Positions 6,010 to 10,514 of a DNA stretch of 10,514 nucleotides are shown here, piece by piece. A program made the translations under genes and the position numbers. The stretch is from JAYUKV01 sp043764135. Its GTDB lineage: Bacteria; Patescibacteriota; JACMRA01. How positions within the stretch are numbered: position 1 is the first letter of the stretch; every line of letters starts with the position of its first letter. Below the pieces are notes generated by a model. It had not been told where the DNA came from. It was given only the letters and a program-made list of their open reading frames with translations, and did no database searches. Where the stretch lies: contig JAYUKV010000099.1 in NCBI GenBank assembly GCA_043764135.1, forward strand, positions 1-10,514. Direction: 5' to 3'.

Positions 6010-6342
6010 TTACTCGTTAGTTTGGCAAGTAGTTGGGATACTATTAAAGATATAGTATGGAGCTGAAGGATCTCCCTTCTGTTGACTGACATACATCTCG
6101 TAACAAATCCCAGCATTTGCAAATACTTGTGATTGTATAGACTTCGAAAAGCTAGATGAATAAAGAGTTTCCTCTTTGCCATCTCGATCAGTTCCGTGGA
6201 GCTGAGTAAACCACATTTGAGGTTCTACACTTTGAGTGTGAAAACTGTAAATAACGTAATAGTCATTCAAGAAAAACACACTTACAAGTACAAATCCTAC
6301 TATTAGCAAGCAAATTGCGGTAGTTAGATTTTTTAAAGTCAT
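6010..6342 (-). CDS. Small membrane-anchored exported protein, 110 aa
   Basis: One N-terminal hydrophobic segment (about residues 8-25) follows a short basic head, and the rest is polar and probably outside the cell. There is no lipobox. Two Cys (80 and 106) lie in the exported part and could form a disulfide. Aromatic residues are frequent (Tyr, Phe, Trp44). I recognise no family. The start at 6342 is supported by a Shine-Dalgarno-like AGAGGG a few bases upstream and by a strong promoter with a short leader. In the leader, CTCT and AGAG could pair and partly cover that site. The gene has its own terminator. Confidence 0.8.
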   Translation of the reverse strand: MTLKNLTTAICLLIVGFVLVSVFFLNDYYVIYSFHTQSVEPQMWFTQLHGTDRDGKEETLYSSSFSKSIQSQVFANAGICYEMYVSQQKGDPSAPYYIFNSIPTTCQTNE

Positions 6343-6371
6343 ATTCCCTCTTTAGAGAGCTTTACTAAAAA

Positions 6372-6400
6372 AATATATCACAAAAATATCCAACTGTCAA
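6372..6400 (-). promoter_or_regulatory. Strong promoter of the 110-aa gene
   Basis: Consensus TTGACA (6400-6395), a 17-base spacer and TATATT (6377-6372) preceded by TGA (extended -10 TGATATATT). The -35 lies in the T-rich tail of the terminator of the DUF1232 gene upstream. Confidence 0.85.
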
Positions 6401-6431
6401 AATATAAAATTAAGCTGGTATAGTACCAGCT
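6400..6431 (-). terminator. Terminator after the DUF1232 gene
   Basis: An 8-bp stem AGCTGGTA/TACCAGCT (6413-6420, 6424-6431) with loop TAG is followed on the minus strand by TAATTTTATATTTTG. It lies 16 bases past the stop. Confidence 0.8.
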
Positions 6432-6447
6432 CAACATAAATTAATCC

Positions 6448-6756
6448 TTATTCTTCAATATTAACTTTTTTAACTTGCTTCTCTTTTTCAGACAAGTAAG
6501 AAGTTCCTACCCCAACTAGCATAGCTACTAACACACCAACATCATCAAGTTGACCAAACAGAGGAATAAAGTCTGGAATTAAGTCAATCGGACTGATTAG
6601 ATAGATACCTAAAACACTAATACCAATTACCTTTGAAATAAGACTACTTCCTTTGCCTAACTTATCTGAGAAAAACCGCACTGGAAAAAGTGCAATTTTT
6701 TTTGCAAAGTTTTCTTGAGCTTGTGTATTTTTAGGTTGGTTATTCTGGTTGTTCAT
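6448..6756 (-). CDS. DUF1232 (YkvA-like) small membrane protein
   Basis: The 102-residue protein has an Asn/Gln-rich head (1-16), an amphipathic stretch and the family motif YLISPIDLIPDFIPLFGQLDD (52-72), which identifies DUF1232. One or two membrane-associated helices flank the motif (about 42-58 and 73-88), and the tail is charged. Members of this family are short membrane proteins of unsettled function. The length is normal. The start at 6756 gives a leader of about 24 bases or more from a well-placed promoter. No Shine-Dalgarno is visible. Confidence 0.9.
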   Translation of the reverse strand: MNNQNNQPKNTQAQENFAKKIALFPVRFFSDKLGKGSSLISKVIGISVLGIYLISPIDLIPDFIPLFGQLDDVGVLVAMLVGVGTSYLSEKEKQVKKVNIEE

Positions 6757-6785
6757 TTTTTGATCTGAATGGTGGACTGTTTTAA

Positions 6786-6814
6786 TTAATATTCTTAATC
6801 AGTTTTTTCGTCAA
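6786..6814 (-). promoter_or_regulatory. Promoter of the DUF1232 gene
   Basis: TTGACG (6814-6809), a 17-base spacer and TATTAA (6791-6786) on the minus strand. The -35 begins 11 bases after the end of the long hairpin at 6825-6948. Confidence 0.6.
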
Positions 6815-6824
6815 GAGATTTTAT

Positions 6825-6948
6825 GAACCTGTTTAATTAATCGTGAAGAAACTGATTAAATCTAAGAAAAACGGAATTATCGGTGTCCCCGGAATTCTTC
6901 GTTTTTCTTTAGATGTATCAAGTTTCGCTCGATTAATTAAACAGGTTC
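6825..6948. repeat. Long imperfect hairpin, arms about 60 bp (H2)
   Basis: The outer 19 bases are a perfect match: GAACCTGTTTAATTAATCG (6825-6843) with its complement ending at 6948. Inside, GAAAC, TGAT, ATCTAA, GAAAAACG, GAATT and CGG pair with their partners, interrupted by small bulges. The apex is CGG-TGTCC-CCG near 6882-6892. I count about 50 paired positions by hand. It starts 77 bases downstream of the metal-transporter stop, for which no other terminator is seen, and ends just before the DUF1232 promoter. No T-run follows on the minus strand, so it is not a standard terminator. It could be a 3'-end structure or a palindromic element. Confidence 0.85.
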
Positions 6949-7024
6949 TATGTACCTTTTTAATTTGTTCAAATATATATTTCTTAAAAACTAAAAAACT
7001 TACTTCAATTTTAATATAAAGAAT

Positions 7025-7675
7025 CTACCTATTAAAACTATCTATCAAAACCCCAATTCCAACTGCAAGTCCAATTAAACCCATGCTAATTTTTAGAATT
7101 TTACTTAAATTTGGAATTTTGATATTTGTGTATTTTAGTGGAAATGCAATAATTGAAGACATAATTCCCATACCTATAACTGATCCTATTGCAAAATTAC
7201 CTAGATACCATATCGCATCTACTTTATCTTTGATATATGGAATCAGCAAGAGTGTAAATGAACTACTTCCTGCTAAACCATGAACAATTCCAACTAAAAA
7301 TGATCGATTTTGGAGTTGATGACTGTGACTTACCAATTGGCCATTAATATAATGTTCGTGTGAACTATTAGCATCAAATATTGTATGTTTAAGACTAAAA
7401 AGAGCTAGAATGATAAGCATAAAACCTACTCCATACTCAAAAAAATGAGAAAATTCTTCATCTACTTGTACTTTAAACAAGATCAATAGTAAGCCAACAA
7501 TTATAACTATTAGTGAGTGACCTAACCCCCATTTGATACCTGAGAGTATTGATTTAGTAATACTTTTAGAATCGACCAAATTGCTTACTGCGGCAATATG
7601 ATCAACTTCAAAAGCATGAGTTAGTCCAATCCAGAAACTACTGATAAAAAGAAGATTAGTAATATCAAATAACAT
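7025..7675 (-). CDS. NicO/NiCoT-like (UreH-type) Ni/Co transporter
   Basis: The protein is 216 residues with about six hydrophobic segments. GLTHAFEVDHIAAV (17-30) matches the nickel/cobalt transporter signature HAxDADH: His20, Asp25 and His26 are the metal-binding positions, with Glu-Val replacing the usual Asp-Ala. WGLGHS (49-54) is the second conserved motif, and GIVHGLAGS (129-137) is typical of the UreH/NicO branch. A His-rich cytosolic loop (HEHYINGQLVSHSH, 106-119) may hold metal. The likely role is Ni or Co transport across the cytoplasmic membrane, in either direction. No nickel enzyme gene is in the window. Its promoter lies almost on the ATG, giving a leaderless mRNA. It is flanked by two long hairpins. 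Family confidence is high; the substrate is inferred. Confidence 0.85.
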   Translation of the reverse strand: MLFDITNLLFISSFWIGLTHAFEVDHIAAVSNLVDSKSITKSILSGIKWGLGHSLIVIIVGLLLILFKVQVDEEFSHFFEYGVGFMLIILALFSLKHTIFDANSSHEHYINGQLVSHSHQLQNRSFLVGIVHGLAGSSSFTLLLIPYIKDKVDAIWYLGNFAIGSVIGMGIMSSIIAFPLKYTNIKIPNLSKILKISMGLIGLAVGIGVLIDSFNR

Positions 7676-7680
7676 ACAAA

Positions 7681-7710
7681 GATATAGGTTAAAATCAACT
7701 ACTATGTCAA
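7681..7710 (-). promoter_or_regulatory. Promoter of the metal-transporter gene, leaderless
   Basis: Consensus TTGACA (7710-7705), an 18-base spacer and TATATC (7686-7681) on the minus strand. Only five bases separate the -10 from the ATG at 7675, so the transcript should begin at or next to the start codon and no Shine-Dalgarno is possible. Confidence 0.6.
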
Positions 7711-7720
7711 AAATTAGAAT

Positions 7721-7887
7721 TTATAGCCTATTCACCTTTTAATTGTACAAAATAATCGAATAAAATTTATCTAGATATTGATTCTGTTATTTATCTCTTT
7801 ACCCGATGGTAAATGATAAATAATAGGAGCGATATATAGATAAATTTGTAGATTAGTTTGTACAGTTAAAGGGTGGATAGGCTATAA
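7721..7887. repeat. Long imperfect hairpin, arms about 80 bp, behind the heliorhodopsin gene (H1)
   Basis: TTATAGCCTAT at 7721 pairs with ATAGGCTATAA ending at 7887, and pairing continues to TTTACC-CGAT-GGTAAA at the apex (7798-7813). By hand I align about 68 Watson-Crick pairs and 6 more that are G.U if the plus strand is RNA, over arms of 83 and 80 bases. A short outer match (AAATTAG 7711-7717 with CTAATTT 7893-7899) reaches the heliorhodopsin stop codon. No other terminator follows that gene, and on the minus strand the hairpin is followed by AATTTTTG, so it could end or stabilise that mRNA. It has no coding frame of note. Confidence 0.9.
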
Positions 7888-7892
7888 GTTAA

Positions 7893-8849
7893 CTAATTTC
7901 TCAAAGTTCCTCCCCAAATAAACCAAGCTAGAAATGATTTAGCTAAAAGTGAAAGAATAATATATGCTTTTTCTCCAAATACATAGTTCTTCCAAGGTCC
8001 CCACTTCTTATATTGTAAAAACATATTGATTGCAAAACAGTTAAAGAATACAAATAATGCAGGGAAAATAAATGTAACTAACTTTAACACATCTTTTACT
8101 CTATCAGGAAGTTCATCGATATCACCTAATCTATTAAGCGATGTAAAGTAGTATGTACCCATTACTACCCAAGGTATTATTCCAGCAAATGTTCCATATA
8201 TAAAGTGGCTCCATTCTGGTTTGTAAGTAGAGGTTTCTTCTTTTGACTCCTCAATTATTTTACCTTTTGAATCGTATAGAGATTCAACCTTTGTAACCGG
8301 TACGGCTAATTGTTTTAGCGTTGAGTTATGCATTTCCATACTTGCACCGAACAAGTTCATACAAGCATTGATAGCTACAATTGGGATAAGTATCGCTGCA
8401 TTGTTAATATTGCATAGCATAGCTATTACAAAAATCATAAGTGAAGAAGATAGAGCATACTCGTACCATCTCATATAGTTAATTTCTTTTTTGATATTCT
8501 TAATGTACCAAGGGTATATCCTAGGCATTATTATTAAGAAGTGAAACAATGCTGATAATAGCAAGAAACATGCAATAGTCTGCCCTAAGTTGATACTAAA
8601 CCACTTCTCATTTTCAAAGAGAATAGTAGCTCTTCTACCTGTTTGTCTTAATTCTTCTAATCCTCCTGCAGGAATTACTGGTTTAGGTAAATTCCAAACT
8701 ACATCTTGCAAAAATTCTTTACTCAAAACCCACATTAATACACCTTGAATAAGATGCAATCCTCCCATTATTCCATTCCATAATCTAAGATTGCTTAGAC
8801 TATTAATTGAAGATATAACTTCATTTTTAATTTCGTTTTTGTTTTCCAT
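7893..8849 (-). CDS. Heliorhodopsin
   Basis: This is a retinal-binding seven-helix protein of the heliorhodopsin family, distinct from type-1 rhodopsins and inverted in the membrane. Landmarks: LRLWNGIMGGLHLIQG (21-36, helix 1 with His32), ALFHFL (100-105, helix 2, His103), RWYEYALSSS (127-136, helix 3, Glu130 at the Schiff-base counterion position), NACMNLFG (161-168, helix 4), FAGIIPW (221-227, helix 5), NMFLQYKKWGPW (275-286, helix 6 and loop) and YIILSLLAKSFLAW (296-309, helix 7, Ser300 and the retinal-binding Lys304). At 318 residues it is longer than the founding member (about 250). The extra length is a charged insert between helices 4 and 5 (about 172-213) and a long loop after helix 1. 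Known members are not ion pumps; signalling or partner regulation is proposed. AAGGA lies 13 bases before the ATG. The 3' end runs into hairpin H1. Confidence 0.95.
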   Translation of the reverse strand: MENKNEIKNEVISSINSLSNLRLWNGIMGGLHLIQGVLMWVLSKEFLQDVVWNLPKPVIPAGGLEELRQTGRRATILFENEKWFSINLGQTIACFLLLSALFHFLIIMPRIYPWYIKNIKKEINYMRWYEYALSSSLMIFVIAMLCNINNAAILIPIVAINACMNLFGASMEMHNSTLKQLAVPVTKVESLYDSKGKIIEESKEETSTYKPEWSHFIYGTFAGIIPWVVMGTYYFTSLNRLGDIDELPDRVKDVLKLVTFIFPALFVFFNCFAINMFLQYKKWGPWKNYVFGEKAYIILSLLAKSFLAWFIWGGTLRN

Positions 8850-8876
8850 AAATATTTATTTATCCTTGTCGGTATA

Positions 8877-8897
8877 AGTATATCATACTTTTGTCAA
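8877..8897 (-). promoter_or_regulatory. Probable promoter of the heliorhodopsin gene
   Basis: TGATATACT (8885-8877 on the minus strand) matches the extended -10 seen at three other genes here. TTGACA at 8897-8892 is too close to be its -35 (9 bases). It would instead pair with TATACC (8876-8871) at a 15-base spacing. Which -10 is used is open. Confidence 0.5.
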
Positions 8898-8929
8898 AAA
8901 AATAAGAGGCTGATCAATAAATCAGCCTC
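8891..8929 (-). terminator. Terminator after the PBP4-like gene
   Basis: A 9-bp stem GAGGCTGAT/ATCAGCCTC (8906-8914, 8921-8929, 6-base loop) begins 10 bases past the stop. On the minus strand it is followed by TTATTTTTTT, which runs into the heliorhodopsin promoter. Confidence 0.9.
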
Positions 8930-8939
8930 AAATATAACA

Positions 8940-9746
8940 TTAATTGTCATTAAGTGTCTTAAGAATGTCCATTTGTTCTTTGAAAACATCTCTTGAATCA
9001 CCTTTTCCACTCATCACAAAAGAATAGCTCTTGTTAGATGTGGTAGAGGTAATAACACCTGCTAAGGGATACACAATCTGACTTTCTTGGTCTTTCATAC
9101 CACTTTCAATTCCAAAAGGTTTAAGATTTTGGGTATTGATAAATTGATATTTATCCATGTCAACTAGTGGCATGAAGAGTTTTGACATTTCCAGATTATT
9201 AGTTTGGATAAATTTAGTCAGGCCTGCTAGATATTTTGCAATATCCTCTTCAGAATATGCTTTATTCAAACCAGTGTCGTTACAACTATGAGGTCCAGTG
9301 GCAGCACCAGGGCAACCTGAACCATTACCCAGCTCGATCTTACTGTTACCAGAAGCTTTACGAACCCCATCTTGGAACTTGTCAAAGCCAATAGCTTCTA
9401 CCATTTGTTCGGCAATAAGATTGTCTTTATGGACTAACATAGATTGAGCAACTTCGAGGTTACTATATTGAGCATATTCCTTTATCGCAGAAGGACTGTT
9501 AGGGCCAAAATTCTTTACAAATTCCCCAGCAATAAAAACCTTATGAATAGATGCGAGATAATCATTTTCAGATTTTACACCTCTACTAAAGCTCAAACCG
9601 CCCACTTCTTGAACATAGATAGAATTGTATTTTAGTTGTTGACCTTGCAGAACTTTTAACTCTGGTTTGGATTGTGTAAAATACAAACCAGCCCCAATCA
9701 CCCCAGTAAACAACATACCATAAGCCATCAAGTATTTCTTTTTCAT
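8940..9746 (-). CDS. PBP4/DacB-like (peptidase S13-like) protein with altered active-site motifs
   Basis: The 268-residue protein has an N-terminal membrane anchor (about 6-24) without a lipobox, so the domain is extracytoplasmic. SIHK (66-69) fits the SxxK nucleophile motif of penicillin-binding proteins. KDNLIAEQMVEAIG (107-120) matches the SDNLxAE region of DacB but has Lys107 in place of Ser. GNGSG (140-144) matches the DGSGL loop. ESG (214-216), followed by LAGVI, sits where KTG is expected. Cys145 and Cys155 may be bonded. DacB enzymes trim D-Ala-D-Ala peptides in peptidoglycan and are longer, with an inserted domain that is absent here. The changes suggest low or no carboxypeptidase activity, or an unusual serine hydrolase; a beta-lactamase-fold relative is the alternative. 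A short AGG precedes the ATG, and TATAGT (9780-9775) is a likely -10. Confidence 0.65.
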   Translation of the reverse strand: MKKKYLMAYGMLFTGVIGAGLYFTQSKPELKVLQGQQLKYNSIYVQEVGGLSFSRGVKSENDYLASIHKVFIAGEFVKNFGPNSPSAIKEYAQYSNLEVAQSMLVHKDNLIAEQMVEAIGFDKFQDGVRKASGNSKIELGNGSGCPGAATGPHSCNDTGLNKAYSEEDIAKYLAGLTKFIQTNNLEMSKLFMPLVDMDKYQFINTQNLKPFGIESGMKDQESQIVYPLAGVITSTTSNKSYSFVMSGKGDSRDVFKEQMDILKTLNDN

Positions 9747-10005
9747 TTTTACCTATCAGCCAAGCTAAAAGTTAACTATAATATATTTACTTAAAAAAAC
9801 CAAAATGTCAAAATCAATTTTATTCAAGAAATTCTACTTTTTTTTTAAATCCCAAATTTTAGTAAATTTTTTTAGTTAATATTTAAAGATAATGAAAAAT
9901 TCAAAAATAGAATTCAAGCGTAACTTAAAATATATGCATATATATTGAAATAGTTAATTTAGAATTAGGAAGCTAGTAATTGGGGTAAAAATCAAATTAC
10001 AAAAA
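9747..10005. other. AT-rich gap without a gene
   Basis: Next to 9746 lie AGGT (ribosome-binding) and a likely -10, TATAGT at 9780-9775 on the minus strand, with only a weak -35. Further right are long A and T runs and an alternating ATATATGCATATAT palindrome near 9930-9945. A weak imperfect stem, GTAATTG with CAAATTAC (9976-9982, 9993-10000), is the only terminator candidate for the gene at 10006; it lacks a T-run. A plus-strand frame of 18 codons starts near 9892 and is not convincing. Confidence 0.5.
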
Positions 10006-10434
10006 CTAATACTCAACTTCAAAATCTGTATTTTTTTCACAATTATCCTTTGTGTATTTTTTACATAGTTCTCTTACATCGATCTCAACATAATCTTGAG
10101 AGATAAAAGGAAGGAACCGATCTTTGCAGAAGACTAGGTGTTGAAATTCTTTACCTATAGCATCTTCATTATCAGTTGCATTAAATAAATAAATATCAAT
10201 TAAATTGATTAAATTGTAATCCTTATCAATTACAACTAACTTTTCACAATTTTTTGTAAATACTCTTATATTTAATAGTCTTTCTGCGTTTAGGTTATAC
10301 CCCATTTCTTCAACTTGTACTTTTTTTAGTTCTGGTTTTATTGAAGGAGTTACAAAATGCTTAGTAATATTAAAGAGGGTTATTAATGTAAGTGTAATAA
10401 TTATCACATACAGTACAGTTTTGAATAGTTTCAT
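10006..10434 (-). CDS. Small membrane-anchored protein with four cysteines, 142 aa
   Basis: I choose the ATG at 10434. The frame is open to 10476, but an upstream start would lie inside the terminator and promoter of this interval and would add a second hydrophobic run. From 10434 the protein has the head MKLFK, one transmembrane segment (about 7-25) and a mixed, charged exported part. Cys63, Cys103, Cys124 and Cys132 could form two disulfides. It ends with an acidic tail (DFEVEY). I do not recognise a family. Its likely promoter is an extended -10 (TGTTATAGA) with TTGGCG as -35. No clear terminator follows. Confidence 0.8.
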   Translation of the reverse strand: MKLFKTVLYVIIITLTLITLFNITKHFVTPSIKPELKKVQVEEMGYNLNAERLLNIRVFTKNCEKLVVIDKDYNLINLIDIYLFNATDNEDAIGKEFQHLVFCKDRFLPFISQDYVEIDVRELCKKYTKDNCEKNTDFEVEY

Positions 10435-10447
10435 AATTAATATTAAC

Positions 10448-10476
10448 TCTATAACATAAATAAGAAAAAACGCCAA
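10448..10476 (-). promoter_or_regulatory. Probable promoter of the 142-aa gene
   Basis: On the minus strand TTGGCG (10476-10471), a 17-base spacer and TATAGA (10453-10448) preceded by TGT (extended -10). The -35 is part of the hairpin that terminates the gene beyond the right edge. Confidence 0.45.
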
Positions 10477-10492
10477 TTATTATCAATTGGCG
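10462..10492 (-). terminator. Terminator of a gene beyond the right edge
   Basis: An 8-bp stem CGCCAATT/AATTGGCG (10471-10478, 10485-10492) with a 6-base loop is followed on the minus strand by TTTTTTCTTATTT. The gene it serves would enter from the right side of the window. Confidence 0.8.
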
Positions 10493-10514
10493 TTTATTAA
10501 GATGAGTAACTTAT

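Noticed and set aside
5913..6182. 89-codon minus-strand frame
   Set aside because: It overlaps the 110-aa anchored protein gene out of frame, runs through a clear terminator and has no protein-like pattern of its own.
4547..9776. Repeated GTTAAC hexamers in intergenic DNA
   Set aside because: Five occurrences are close to what AT-rich base composition predicts for 10.5 kb.
9892..9948. 18-codon plus-strand frame beginning MKNSKIEF
   Set aside because: Too short, in AT-rich spacer, with no promoter or ribosome-binding site.
1..10514. tRNA, rRNA, CRISPR array, insertion sequence or known riboswitch
   Set aside because: I saw no T-loop/anticodon pattern, no regularly spaced direct repeats and no transposase or integrase motif on either strand.

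Overview
The window looks like chromosomal DNA of a Candidate Phyla Radiation (Patescibacteria) bacterium. It is AT-rich, with small single-gene units, many short secreted or membrane-anchored proteins of unknown function and few enzymes. Two protein signatures that I know from this group are present: a surface-protein repeat of the LTLAGNTLTSTVNG type at the left edge, and a duplicated YKD...IYRPSEDRVI module. The assignment is inference from gene content. There is no marker gene or rRNA, and I cannot place it to class.

Layout, left to right. (1) 1-689, minus: N-terminal part of a large anchored surface protein, cut by the window edge. (2) 804-1469, minus: membrane-anchored protein with a duplicated domain. 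(3) 1779-2633, minus: unrecognised cytosolic protein. (4) 2818-3684, plus: inositol-monophosphatase-like protein lacking one catalytic Asp; this is the only plus-strand gene. (5) 3889-4461, minus: lipoprotein. (6) 4889-5749, minus: RGG-rich, coiled-coil, Lys/Glu-tailed protein. (7) 6010-6342, minus: small anchored protein. (8) 6448-6756, minus: DUF1232 protein. (9) 7025-7675, minus: NicO/NiCoT-like metal transporter. (10) 7893-8849, minus: a heliorhodopsin with the retinal Lys. (11) 8940-9746, minus: PBP4/DacB-like protein with altered active-site motifs. (12) 10006-10434, minus: small anchored Cys-containing protein.

Most genes have their own promoter and intrinsic terminator, so they are probably transcribed singly. 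Several promoters overlap the terminator of the gene upstream. Four promoters share an extended -10 of the form TGATATAnT. Two genes (metal transporter, RGG protein) have a promoter so close to the ATG that the mRNA would be nearly leaderless.

The least expected features are three very long imperfect hairpins in intergenic DNA: 4690-4852, 6825-6948 and 7721-7887, with arms of about 80, 60 and 80 bp. They do not share sequence. Two of them occupy the place where the heliorhodopsin and metal-transporter genes would otherwise have terminators. In the two largest, every transition difference between arms that I could align is a G.U pair if the plus strand is transcribed. They could be structured RNAs, unusually long 3' ends or palindromic mobile elements. 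All statements come from reading the sequence by eye; no search or folding program was run.
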